From: CAZHRK01 sp964534555
Lineage (GTDB): Bacteria; Babelota; Babeliae; Babelales; RVW-14
NCBI GenBank assembly: GCA_964534555.1
Contig: CAZHRK010000003.1
Coordinates: 62,001-126,000 of the forward strand
Length of the DNA stretch: 64,000 nucleotides
Reading direction: 5' to 3'
Under the pieces are notes generated by a model. It had not been told where the DNA came from. It saw only the letters and a list, made by a program, of their open reading frames with translations, and did not search any database. Position numbers and translations under genes: made by a program. This document shows, piece after piece, positions 1 to 7,821 of the stretch. Positions within the stretch are counted from its first letter, which is position 1; every line of letters starts with the position of its first letter.

Positions 1-1
1 G

Positions 2-829
2 TTTGCGCCGCTGGGAGATCAACTAGCGCAGGAGTACCTTTTTAGTTTTGCAGGAGATCTTTTTTTGCATTCATTTGCTACAGAGCATCATAAAACGTTG
101 ATGAAGTACCTTGCTGATCCTGCCGAGGTTTCAACCTGTCGTAGTTTGTATAGCCTTATGTGGTACTACTTAGTTGGAGACGGCTGGAAGCACTATAATC
201 AAGCATCTCTTGATCGTCTTAAATCAAAAGTGAAAGAAGGTAAAAGAGTTGTGTACATCGCTGGTGGGACAGATATTTATCAACTCCTGCTTTCGGGCAT
301 TTACGCGATTGATGTGATTGATCCTATGCTTCCAACTCAAGATGAGTATTTGTCTGAGGGGTGGAACTTTTTTATACACCCACCAAGTGAAGATGCTTCT
401 GTGAGGCTAAAAACTAAACAAGGAGATTTGCTCCTTGTGCTCAAAAGTCATGAGCAAATCGGAGAATTTGAGGCCAAGCTTTCTGATGGCTCTCTCCGTA
501 CGATTCCAAAAACAATAACACAATGGCATGTTAAAAATAACAAAGGCAAAATCCTGGGAACTGTTACATTTTACAGGCGCTTTTGTGATCAAGAAGATTT
601 TAGCTATGCATCAGATAGGGTTTATTTTATTTCATTTAATGAAATGTATTATCTGACGCTTGATGATGTGCATGGTGGCTGGGGGATTCGACCTGAAAAA
701 TTCAATCCTAAGCTCAAATTATACGTAAAGCAGCTCCCAAGGCCTATTGATAAACAGGTCCTTGCAAATATTCATGAAGCTGAGTCTCAGCCGTTTAATT
801 TTATTTTTTTAGGAAGCGTTCCTACATAG
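2..829 (+). CDS. Unknown protein, 5' end outside window
   Basis: The frame is open from base 2 to a TAG stop at 829, so this is the C-terminal part (about 275 residues) of a longer gene whose start lies upstream. A TTG at 65 is in frame but has no ribosome binding site and is only an internal codon. Near the middle, a beta-strand plus glycine segment (VVYIAGGTDIYQLL) followed by a strand ending in acidic residues (AIDVIDP) resembles the first half of a Rossmann-like, methyltransferase-type fold. The similarity is weak and I do not assign a function. No signal peptide can be judged. The gene converges on the amidase gene, with 10 bases between the stops. Confidence 0.7.
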   Translation, partial: FAPLGDQLAQEYLFSFAGDLFLHSFATEHHKTLMKYLADPAEVSTCRSLYSLMWYYLVGDGWKHYNQASLDRLKSKVKEGKRVVYIAGGTDIYQLLLSGIYAIDVIDPMLPTQDEYLSEGWNFFIHPPSEDASVRLKTKQGDLLLVLKSHEQIGEFEAKLSDGSLRTIPKTITQWHVKNNKGKILGTVTFYRRFCDQEDFSYASDRVYFISFNEMYYLTLDDVHGGWGIRPEKFNPKLKLYVKQLPRPIDKQVLANIHEAESQPFNFIFLGSVPT

Positions 830-839
830 CATTTAGAGA

Positions 840-2069
840 TTATATTGATGGAATTGAATGATGATGATGTGAAATGTATCGTTCAATTCCATCAGCTATC
901 CCTTGTGCAACTGTTTTTCTATATGCTCGTGACTTAAGTCGTTTACGCTCGTCGATATTTGTTAGAAAGCCGACTTCGATAAGTGCCGCTGGTATTTGAT
1001 TCATCATGAGCACTCGTAGCTGATTCTTTTTTACCCCACGATCATTAACGCTTGGGTGAGCATCTTTTCTTACTGATTCAACAAGATTTGTATGAATAGA
1101 GCGTGCAAGGTGATGTGATTTATTAAGTGTATTGTTCAGCTCGTGCGTTATGTCGTGCGCTAGCTTGTAGTCAGTTGGCATATTAACGAAAATAAAACTA
1201 ACATTCTTACCGCCCAGCTGTTTTTTCCCATCCAGGTAAAAGCTTTCGATGCCTTCATGGCGTGATGATGGGTAAATACCTGATGAATTAACATGGATTG
1301 ACACAAACATGTCTGCCTTCATTTGGCCAGCAAGATTACAACGATCAGCAAGACTTAGTGTTTTGTCTGTGGTGCGAGTCATAAGCGCATTAATTTTTCG
1401 CTGCTTGAGGATTTTTTGCACCTCATGCGCTATTGAAAGCGTTAGCTGTTTTTCCATGGTGCCACATGGTGCAGTGGTACCGTTTTCACTGCCTCCGTGG
1501 CCAGCGTCTATCATAACTCTAAGTTCTGTTCTTTTTTTTTTTTCACCGCTGAGCTCCGAATCGTACTGTAGAGTATCGTTTGAAGCAACCTGTATCAAAG
1601 CATCTTTACGCTTAAAGAGCTCAAGGTCTTCGCGCGAAAAAATGTTGAGAATGAATCTATGCGGATTATCCAGTAAGCAGGTTTTAATAAGGAATTCAGA
1701 CGGTTTACCTTTTTGATCTTTGTTCTGTACAAGATTAAGAGCTAGTACAACCCCAGGCTTAGCACCTGTTTGTTGTTTGATCGAAAAAGATCGAATAAGC
1801 CCAATATCTTTAAGCACCCCAAGTTTTCGGGTAATGCTTTCAGCGTTGCATGAATGGTAGTCAACCTGTGGGAAGAAAAGCTTGAGCTGATTATTTTTTG
1901 GTAAAATTTTGCGCTCACATTTTACAGGGAATGCAAAATCAAACATAATTTGCGTTGAGAGCCGATGCTTCACAACCTCAACCCAATTTACTTTGTTTGG
2001 CGTATTTGCCGTGATTTGGCCCATGGTTAAAAGGGCACAAAGTCCGGTAATAATATAAAGTAGTGACAT
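840..2069 (-). CDS. N-acetylmuramoyl-L-alanine amidase (AmiC/Amidase_3 type)
   Basis: Exported zinc amidase that cuts the amide bond between N-acetylmuramic acid and the stem peptide, used in peptidoglycan remodelling and daughter-cell separation. The product is 409 residues: a signal peptide (MSLLYIITGLCALLTMGQ), an N-terminal region of about 150 residues resembling an AMIN targeting domain, then the Amidase_3 catalytic domain. The domain shows VMIDAGHGG (first zinc His), a Glu in MEKQLTLSIAHEV, SIHVNSS (second zinc His) and ALIEVGFLTN (catalytic Glu). I chose the ATG at 2069 over the upstream in-frame codon at 2105 because GGGGGAG sits 6 bases before it and the signal peptide then starts at residue 1. 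It is transcribed alone, divergent from murB. Confidence 0.93.
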   Translation of the reverse strand: MSLLYIITGLCALLTMGQITANTPNKVNWVEVVKHRLSTQIMFDFAFPVKCERKILPKNNQLKLFFPQVDYHSCNAESITRKLGVLKDIGLIRSFSIKQQTGAKPGVVLALNLVQNKDQKGKPSEFLIKTCLLDNPHRFILNIFSREDLELFKRKDALIQVASNDTLQYDSELSGEKKKRTELRVMIDAGHGGSENGTTAPCGTMEKQLTLSIAHEVQKILKQRKINALMTRTTDKTLSLADRCNLAGQMKADMFVSIHVNSSGIYPSSRHEGIESFYLDGKKQLGGKNVSFIFVNMPTDYKLAHDITHELNNTLNKSHHLARSIHTNLVESVRKDAHPSVNDRGVKKNQLRVLMMNQIPAALIEVGFLTNIDERKRLKSRAYRKTVAQGIADGIERYISHHHHSIPSI

Positions 2070-2255
2070 GATGTACTCCCCCAAATGATTTGTGCATTTG
2101 CACACGCAACAAAAGTCGGCTGTTAGAAGCCACTCTTAGTGCAATATCCCCAAAAAGAAATTTATATCCCTACCTTTAATTTACTATATGAAAATATTGC
2201 GACTCAAGGGTTTGTGTTTGAATACAATGGATTTAATCGTTGGGAGCTAGATTTT

Positions 2256-2284
2256 TTGCGATTATAAAACTAATTTTTTATACT
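2256..2284 (+). promoter_or_regulatory. Sigma70-type promoter for murB
   Basis: The -35 is TTGCGA at 2256-2261, the spacer is 17 bp, and the -10 is TATACT at 2279-2284. Transcription would start near 2291, about 30 bases before the murB ATG. It was identified by eye. Confidence 0.55.
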
Positions 2285-2322
2285 AGGTCCTTGCAGCACA
2301 TTATTTTCATAAGGAGCTATTC

Positions 2323-3246
2323 ATGAATTTGCAGCATAATGTCCCTCTAGCAGATAAAAATTGGTTTGGTACAGGCGGTGCTGCGCGTCTGTATGTTGAG
2401 CCTTCGACTGCAGGGGAGTTTAGCCAGGCTATAGCTTATGCGCATGCTCATGGGCTTGACATTACCTTGCTTGGTGAGGGGGCAAACGTTCTGATTAGTG
2501 ATGAGGGCGTTGATGGCCTTGTTATACGGCCAGGGCTTAAGGAAATACGTTATAATGATGATCTTGTCACAGCTGGCGCTGGAGTTTCTTTCCCAGACCT
2601 TATTCTAAGTTGCCTTGAGCATAAGCTTCTTGGGCTTGAAGAGTTTGCGGGGATCCCAGGCTCTGTTGGTGGCGCTGTCTATATTAACATCCATTATTTT
2701 AGCTTTCTTTTGAGCCATTTTTTAGTTGCTGCTACTGTTATTGATGCTAAAACAGGTGAGCTAAAAACAGTTGATAATGCGTGGTTTAATTTTGGTTATG
2801 ATCAATCAACACTGCTGGATAAGCATTATTATCTTGTTGATGCCACATTTAAGCTTAAAAAAACCGATGATCTTGGGGCTGCATACGCACGTGGGAGGCA
2901 TGATGAAATTATCCGTCATCGCCGTCAGCGTTATCCTTATGCACGCACCTGTGGCAGCTTTTTCAGAAACTTTCTTCCTGATGAAGTAACCATAGAAATC
3001 AACGGTAAAAAGATTCCATTTGTTGCCTATTATCTTGATAAAATCGGTGTAAAAGGTGCGCTAACGTTTGGTGGTGCTGTTGTATCTCATCAGCACGCAA
3101 ACATGATTGTTACGCAGCCAGGGGCGTGCAGTGCTGATGTGATTGGGCTTGCGCGCAAGATGCAAGAACTTGTTCAAAAAGAATACGGGCTTGTCCCGCA
3201 CGCTGAATGCCAGTTTCTTGGGTTTAAACAGCAGCCACTTGATTAA
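2323..3246 (+). CDS. murB: UDP-N-acetylenolpyruvoylglucosamine reductase MurB
   Basis: FAD-dependent cytoplasmic reductase that converts UDP-GlcNAc-enolpyruvate to UDP-MurNAc, the second committed step of peptidoglycan precursor synthesis. The 307 residues show the FAD-binding start NWFGTGGAA, the motif GEGANVLISDEG, and the substrate-pocket stretch FAGIPGSVGGAVYIN (normally PG.VGGA..MN). They also show the catalytic-serine region RTCGSFFRNF and the C-terminal PHAECQFLG with the conserved Glu. The start has AAGGAGCT a few bases upstream. A strong bidirectional hairpin follows the stop. It joins murD, ftsW and the amidase in this window as evidence for a real peptidoglycan wall. Confidence 0.95.
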   Translation: MNLQHNVPLADKNWFGTGGAARLYVEPSTAGEFSQAIAYAHAHGLDITLLGEGANVLISDEGVDGLVIRPGLKEIRYNDDLVTAGAGVSFPDLILSCLEHKLLGLEEFAGIPGSVGGAVYINIHYFSFLLSHFLVAATVIDAKTGELKTVDNAWFNFGYDQSTLLDKHYYLVDATFKLKKTDDLGAAYARGRHDEIIRHRRQRYPYARTCGSFFRNFLPDEVTIEINGKKIPFVAYYLDKIGVKGALTFGGAVVSHQHANMIVTQPGACSADVIGLARKMQELVQKEYGLVPHAECQFLGFKQQPLD

Positions 3247-3256
3247 GCAATACAAT

Positions 3257-3287
3257 AAAAAAAGGACCGATTGACCGGTCCTTTTTT
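3257..3287. terminator. Bidirectional intrinsic terminator between murB and tgt
   Basis: The stem is GGACCG/CGGTCC with a short loop, flanked by an A run on the left and a T run on the right. It can therefore end both the plus-strand murB transcript and the minus-strand tgt transcript. Confidence 0.85.
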
Positions 3288-3288
3288 G

Positions 3289-4434
3289 TTAGATTTCGTC
3301 GTTTAAAATCATTTGCCGCGTTGTTTCCATTTTGCGCACCATGAATGCAATATTATGGATTGTTGCCAGCGTAAAGGCTGTAAGCTCATTTGATTTAAAC
3401 AGGTGGCAAATATATGCAAGCGTGTAGTGCTGGCATGTGTAGCAGGTGCAGTCATCTTCGATTGGTCTGTAATGATTTCTGCTTGCATGGGCTACCGCGC
3501 GTATGACGCCTTGTTTAGTAAACAGATGTCCATGACGCGCAGATTTTGTCGGGTGGGATGAGTCAAAAGTATCAATCCCCATGCGCACTATTTGATCAAT
3601 AGATTTAAGATCGCCAATCCCTAAAAGGTGGTTTGGGCGGTCGTACGGCATGTGTGGCATCATGAAATCGAGCAATTTAAATAAGTCTTCATGTGATTTG
3701 CCAAGGCTTCCGCCGATTGCAAAACCATCAAATGCATGCGCGCTTAGAATATCTATGCTTTGTTTGCGCAGATTAAAATCGAGGCCTCCATGAAGGACTG
3801 CATAAAGCGCTTGATTATTAGGCATTGCTTGGTGCATTGCAAGGCTACGGAGCTCCCAGCGATGGGTACGCTCGAAGCTTTGTTTCAATTTTTTTTCGTC
3901 CATGTGAAAGGGCGGAAGCTCATCAAAGCTTACAATCAGGTCAGCGCCTATCTCTTTTTGTGCGCGAATTGATGTTTCTGGCGTTAAGAGGACTCGAGCT
4001 CCATCGCGATATGATCTGAAGAGGACACCCTCTTCATTTATTTTTAAAATACTGTTGCCTTCGCGCTTGGTCCCACGACTTTTCAGCTCATTGTGAACAC
4101 TTCCGTACATAAGGCTAAAAACCTGAAAGCCCCCGGAGTCTGTGATAATCGGTTTTGTCCGATTCATGAACTTGTGGATTCCTCCAGCATCAGCAATTGC
4201 TTTAGTCCCTGGTTGGAGCATAAGGTGGTACGTGTTGCTGAACATGAGATCAACCCCCATGCTATCAACAATAACGCTATCAAGTGCTTTAACTGCAGCA
4301 TTAGTTCCTACTGGGACAAAATGAGGCGTATTAATAATTCCATGCGGTGTGTGAATTTTACCAACGCGAGCGCGTGACTTTTTCGACTGATGAATAAGTT
4401 CAAATTTAAAGGGTGCGTGCATGGTTTTACTCAC
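3289..4434 (-). CDS. tgt: tRNA-guanine transglycosylase
   Basis: Exchanges guanine-34 in GUN-anticodon tRNAs for a queuosine precursor. The 381 residues carry the family core: DSGGFQVFS, the HGG loop (AVLHGGLDF), the nucleophile region DTFDSSHPTKSARHG (family FDCVxPTRxARxG, with the Asp kept) and a C-terminal zinc site CTCYTC with a downstream His. The start is ambiguous. A GTG at 4434 overlaps the preceding yhhQ stop, while an ATG at 4422 has a weak GTGAG upstream. yhhQ is directly upstream and overlapping, so the two form one operon. No preQ1 synthesis gene (queC, D, E, F) is in the window. The pairing suggests the base is imported rather than made. Confidence 0.95.
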   Translation of the reverse strand: MSKTMHAPFKFELIHQSKKSRARVGKIHTPHGIINTPHFVPVGTNAAVKALDSVIVDSMGVDLMFSNTYHLMLQPGTKAIADAGGIHKFMNRTKPIITDSGGFQVFSLMYGSVHNELKSRGTKREGNSILKINEEGVLFRSYRDGARVLLTPETSIRAQKEIGADLIVSFDELPPFHMDEKKLKQSFERTHRWELRSLAMHQAMPNNQALYAVLHGGLDFNLRKQSIDILSAHAFDGFAIGGSLGKSHEDLFKLLDFMMPHMPYDRPNHLLGIGDLKSIDQIVRMGIDTFDSSHPTKSARHGHLFTKQGVIRAVAHASRNHYRPIEDDCTCYTCQHYTLAYICHLFKSNELTAFTLATIHNIAFMVRKMETTRQMILNDEI

Positions 4435-5092
4435 AAGGTTTAATAAAGTGTGATAATGCTGTAAACGGTGCCGTCATGAATATAACGCTCATTTTAATAC
4501 AGTAGCTTACCGCGATAATTGATAGCACAGAGTGGACATCGCCATAGAGTGCTGCAAAGGTGAAGAGTACTGTATCAAGAAGCTGAGTGACAGACATTGA
4601 GATCATATTTCGTAAAGGCAAATAGCGTCCTTTAAAAATCTTTTTTAGAGCGCCAAATATGATCGTGTCAAAATATTGCGCAATAACATACACAATTACT
4701 GAGCTGATGATAATTCGAGGCATAGGCATAAGTATGCTTACAAAATGACTCTGCATGCTATCGAACTGATTTGGGCTGTATGCAAGGTGTACAAGTGACG
4801 CAATTAAGTACACAACTGTGATGTAGAAGTTTGCTTTAATAGCTTTGACAGACCACTCTCTTCCGTAATGTTCTTGGAGCAGGTTGAGTCCAAAAATTCC
4901 GCCAATAATAAAAGCGTCTGTGGCGATTGTTTCAAAGCCAAAAAGCGTAATCTGTTTGCTTACAAAAAGATTTGCAATAACACCGTAAAGGCAAATAATT
5001 CCTACAAGCGTTTCACGTCCTAGCCAGAATGCCCCAAGAACGCTTAATGCGATTCCTGCTGCATGCAGGAAAAAAATTATTTCATTTATCAT
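4427..5092 (-). CDS. yhhQ: Queuosine-precursor transporter, YhhQ/VUT family
   Basis: Inner-membrane importer of a queuosine precursor (preQ0, preQ1 or queuine). The 221 residues hold about six hydrophobic segments. Family-like stretches are GVIANLFVSKQITLFG near residue 37 and TDAFIIGGIFGLNLLQEHYG near residue 60 (the family has a similar xDxxxEhYG stretch), with a loop of R and K residues between helices. It overlaps tgt by 8 bases, which makes translational coupling likely. In host-associated bacteria such as Chlamydia, YhhQ with Tgt is known to support direct queuine salvage from the host. That this pair does the same is inference. Confidence 0.88.
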   Translation of the reverse strand: MINEIIFFLHAAGIALSVLGAFWLGRETLVGIICLYGVIANLFVSKQITLFGFETIATDAFIIGGIFGLNLLQEHYGREWSVKAIKANFYITVVYLIASLVHLAYSPNQFDSMQSHFVSILMPMPRIIISSVIVYVIAQYFDTIIFGALKKIFKGRYLPLRNMISMSVTQLLDTVLFTFAALYGDVHSVLSIIAVSYCIKMSVIFMTAPFTALSHFIKPCE

Positions 5093-5164
5093 AGTCTGTG
5101 TATCCTCGAGTTAACAGCCGATTCTTTATTTCAGCAAGAATAGCCAAAAGGGCCTACTATTGTA

Positions 5165-5192
5165 GCTATTTGCTACCTAGATGGCAAATAGC
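5165..5192. promoter_or_regulatory. 9-bp inverted repeat between yhhQ and the HD gene
   Basis: A perfect inverted repeat, GCTATTTGC (5165-5173) and GCAAATAGC (5184-5192), with a 10-base spacer. It sits in the divergent intergenic region, about 75 bases before the yhhQ start and 90 before the HD-gene start. It could be an operator or an RNA hairpin in the yhhQ leader. There is no T run, so a terminator is unlikely. Confidence 0.4.
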
Positions 5193-5234
5193 CTTATTCC
5201 CAGCTATAAAATGATAGATCAAAGATTTGTTGGA

Positions 5235-5243
5235 TGATATACT
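5235..5243 (+). promoter_or_regulatory. Extended -10 promoter for the HD gene
   Basis: TGA directly followed by TATACT (TG at 5235-5236, -10 at 5238-5243) is an extended -10 element. No good -35 is visible. The start would be near 5250, about 30 bases before the ATG. Confidence 0.4.
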
Positions 5244-5280
5244 GCTGGCGTTCATTCTCTAAATTATAAGGTTCGGTTGT

Positions 5281-6477
5281 ATGTTAAAATTACGTCACTA
5301 TTTGATTTCTGCATTAGTTGTCGCGGTGGTATTTTTTGCGACATTCAAAACAGACTCTCTACTTCATACGTCGCTTACAGAAGGCTATAGGAAAGCACGC
5401 GTATTGCTCGGATTTAATGGCCCAGATCTTACAGAGGTGAGCGTTCCAACGCCGTATGGTACAATTCAAGCGCATCCTGTTATCTTAGAGCTGCTTGAAA
5501 CGCCTGCAATGAAGCGTATAAAAGAAGTTCGTCAGTATGGGGTGGTTCATTATTTGATTCCACAACGCTTTGAGTATACTCGCTTTAATCATAGTGTCGG
5601 GGTGTGGGCGCTGCTTAAGCTCAAAGGTGCAGGCTTGGAAGAGCAGATTGCAGGCCTCCTGCATGATGCTTCACACACTGTCTTTTCTCACGTTGGTGAT
5701 CAACTATTCAAAAATAATTCAGATAAAAGCTCATACCAAGATAATATCCATGAGTGGTTTTTGCGTAAAATGGGTGTTTCTGAGGTTCTTGCAAAATATG
5801 GAATTACGCTTGAGCAAGTCCTTCATAAGAGCGGCGATCATAGAGCGCTTGAGTGTGATTTGCCTGACGTCTGTGCGGATCGTTTAGAATATAACCTTCA
5901 GGGTGGATTACTTACAGGTATGATGACTGAAGATGAGGTTATGCAGCTTGTGCATGATGCTCAGTTTGATGGTGAAAAATGGTACTTTACCAATAGTCGT
6001 TTGGCAGCAAAACTTGGTGAGGCATCATTATACAATACCAAGTATGTTTGGGGTGGAGTTGATACTCATATTATTGATGTCTGGGCTGCTGAAGCTCTTC
6101 AGCGCGCACTTGATATTAAGCTTTTGACGCTTGACGATGTTCATTTTTCAACTGATGATGTGGTTTGGAAAAAACTACATGATTCAACTGATTCGGAGAT
6201 CGCAGGAATCATGCAGAAGCTAAAAGAACACAAAAAACGATTCAAGCATGTTGCACTTGCAGGTGCTGATTATGTACTTTTTATTAAGTGCCGTGGTATT
6301 AATCCTTACATCAAACTTGCTGATGGTTCATTCAAGCGACTTGATGAATGTGAAGAACAGTATAAAGTTTCGTATGATCTTATGAAAAACGAACTCAAGG
6401 CAGGAATTGGTCTTGCGTTTGCAGATCGTGCTGATCGTGAACATTTCAGAATGATCAAAAATGGTAGAACAACATAA
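5281..6477 (+). CDS. Membrane-anchored SAMHD1-like HD phosphohydrolase
   Basis: HD-superfamily metal-dependent phosphohydrolase related to SAMHD1/dGTPase-type dNTP triphosphohydrolases. Of 398 residues, residues 7-20 form a hydrophobic N-terminal anchor or uncleaved signal (YLISALVVAVVFFA). The catalytic part has RFNHSVGVW (H104), GLLHDASHTVFSH (H128, D129) and CADRLEYN (D200), matching the H...HD...D order of the SAMHD1 subgroup. No SAM domain or allosteric module is present. If the N-terminus is an anchor or signal, the domain would lie outside the cytoplasm, which is odd for a dNTPase. The substrate cannot be read from sequence. The gene stops 9 bases before pgsA. Confidence 0.82.
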   Translation: MLKLRHYLISALVVAVVFFATFKTDSLLHTSLTEGYRKARVLLGFNGPDLTEVSVPTPYGTIQAHPVILELLETPAMKRIKEVRQYGVVHYLIPQRFEYTRFNHSVGVWALLKLKGAGLEEQIAGLLHDASHTVFSHVGDQLFKNNSDKSSYQDNIHEWFLRKMGVSEVLAKYGITLEQVLHKSGDHRALECDLPDVCADRLEYNLQGGLLTGMMTEDEVMQLVHDAQFDGEKWYFTNSRLAAKLGEASLYNTKYVWGGVDTHIIDVWAAEALQRALDIKLLTLDDVHFSTDDVVWKKLHDSTDSEIAGIMQKLKEHKKRFKHVALAGADYVLFIKCRGINPYIKLADGSFKRLDECEEQYKVSYDLMKNELKAGIGLAFADRADREHFRMIKNGRTT

Positions 6478-6486
6478 AGAAATTTA

Positions 6487-7086
6487 TTGATAGGCATGAA
6501 GCGCGTTTGGGATGATAAATATTGGCTTACGGTATCTAATGTTCTTACAGGATGCCGAGTAATTGCTGGACCAATAGTTGTAATGCTTATGTATTATGGC
6601 TGGTGGAATAGGGCCTTTTATCTTTTCCTTACCGCTGCTGCTACAGATTTGCTTGATGGGCACCTTGCACGTGCGTTTGATCAACAAACACATCTTGGTG
6701 CCTTTCTTGATCCTATTGCAGATAAACTCCTTGTTCTTTCTACCGTTACTGGTGTTGTTTTTTTTCATACGCCATTTCTGCGTTTACCCTATTGGTTTTG
6801 GCTTGCGCTTTTTTTGCGTGAAGTCGTGATGGTTATTGGTGCTGCTTATCTTGTTTTGACTAAGCGAGATGTGTCATTAAGCCCTTCTATTTGGGGTAAA
6901 CTAACAACATTAACACAGATTCTTTTCTTGCTGTGGCTCTATGTGTGCTATCGTTGTGATTGGCACCCCGTTAATTTGTTTTTCTTGCTTATGCTTTCTG
7001 TTGTGATGATTACATTATCATCATGCGTTCATTATATACTTCGTGCGCAGCGAGAGCTCTCTGGTCAAAATGGTGCCAAGATATAA
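6487..7086 (+). CDS. pgsA: CDP-diacylglycerol-glycerol-3-phosphate phosphatidyltransferase
   Basis: Inner-membrane CDP-alcohol phosphatidyltransferase. It makes phosphatidylglycerol phosphate from CDP-diacylglycerol and glycerol-3-phosphate. The 199 residues contain the diagnostic motif D-x2-D-G-x2-A-R-x8-G-x3-D-x3-D (starting DLLDGHLARAF and ending LGAFLDPIADK) and about five hydrophobic helices. PgsA is the likeliest member of the family, but a cardiolipin or other head-group synthase cannot be fully excluded. The start is either TTG at 6487 or ATG at 6496; neither has a strong ribosome binding site. It probably shares a transcript with the upstream HD gene. Confidence 0.85.
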   Translation: MIGMKRVWDDKYWLTVSNVLTGCRVIAGPIVVMLMYYGWWNRAFYLFLTAAATDLLDGHLARAFDQQTHLGAFLDPIADKLLVLSTVTGVVFFHTPFLRLPYWFWLALFLREVVMVIGAAYLVLTKRDVSLSPSIWGKLTTLTQILFLLWLYVCYRCDWHPVNLFFLLMLSVVMITLSSCVHYILRAQRELSGQNGAKI

Positions 7087-7098
7087 AGGCCTCTCTAT

Positions 7099-7126
7099 TT
7101 GACAATATAAATTTGTTCTCTACATT
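7099..7126 (+). promoter_or_regulatory. Promoter of the first small membrane-protein gene
   Basis: The -35 is TTGACA (7099-7104), the spacer 16 bp, and the -10 TACATT (7121-7126). The sequence around the -35, ATTTGACAATA, is identical to that at 7692-7702 in front of the next gene. Confidence 0.6.
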
Positions 7127-7165
7127 TACCCCTGGTCATAAAATTTTAACTAGGGAGTGACGCAC

Positions 7166-7642
7166 ATGTTCAAAAATCTTGTTGCCCTTTTTGTTTTGAC
7201 ATCATTTGTATTTGCAGTTGCACAAGACTCATCTCGTGACAACACTCTTGCAATAAAAGAGCTACAGGCTCTGTGCGCAGATGATTTAGCCAAAGATATT
7301 CTTGATGAAGCTGATCAAGAGAATGCAGCTACGATTCAGAGTGCTGATAAAAAACGTATTGTAGCTATGATTGCGGGTGCTGCTGCAGCGGCATCGTTGG
7401 CTGTCTATGCTCTCTCTAAAGCATCTTGCTTTAAAAAATATACTGGAATTAATAGGGTGCCTCATGAGGTTGATCAAAGGCCGTATGCAAATCTTACTCC
7501 TGAATTACTTCGTGAAGGCTTACGCGTTTCTAGTAGCGCACGTAATTTAATTAGCAAAAAAAAACCTACTGATACTCCAGCGCGTGGGTCGGCTCGTGTG
7601 ACACATGCACGTGTAGAAAGTGATACAACAAGTGACGATTAA
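7166..7642 (+). CDS. Small exported membrane protein, unknown
   Basis: A 158-residue protein with no recognised family. It has a signal peptide (MFKNLVALFVLTSFVFAVAQ), an acidic region of about 50 residues, then an alanine-rich transmembrane segment (IVAMIAGAAAAASLAVYALS). A basic, Ser/Thr-rich tail with many Arg residues follows. I chose the ATG at 7166 because AGGGAG lies 8 bases upstream; the in-frame GTG at 7157 overlaps that ribosome binding site. The layout (signal, charged spacer, Lys-flanked Ala-rich helix, tail) and the promoter match the next gene, so the two may be diverged paralogs. Function unknown. Confidence 0.75.
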   Translation: MFKNLVALFVLTSFVFAVAQDSSRDNTLAIKELQALCADDLAKDILDEADQENAATIQSADKKRIVAMIAGAAAAASLAVYALSKASCFKKYTGINRVPHEVDQRPYANLTPELLREGLRVSSSARNLISKKKPTDTPARGSARVTHARVESDTTSDD

Positions 7643-7693
7643 TTCGCTTTAAAATAGTTTCTTTTAAGCGATGAATCTACGGTTTTTATTTAT

Positions 7694-7721
7694 TTGACAA
7701 TAGATTTTATTTAATTAAAAT
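7694..7721 (+). promoter_or_regulatory. Promoter of the second small membrane-protein gene
   Basis: A consensus -35, TTGACA (7694-7699), with a 16-bp spacer and -10 TAAAAT (7716-7721). The leader to the ATG is about 95 bases. Confidence 0.6.
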
Positions 7722-7821
7722 TGCCGCATCTGGATGTTCATGTTGTATGAGAATCCGCGATGTTCGTGGTATACGGAATACACAAATTCACATACTAAAA
7801 AATAAATCGAAGGAATGTTCC

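Noticed and set aside
5093..5280. preQ1 riboswitch in the yhhQ leader
   Set aside because: A stem-loop exists, but I see neither the C-rich loop nor the A-rich tail that pairs with it in preQ1-I, and the ribosome binding region is not sequestered.
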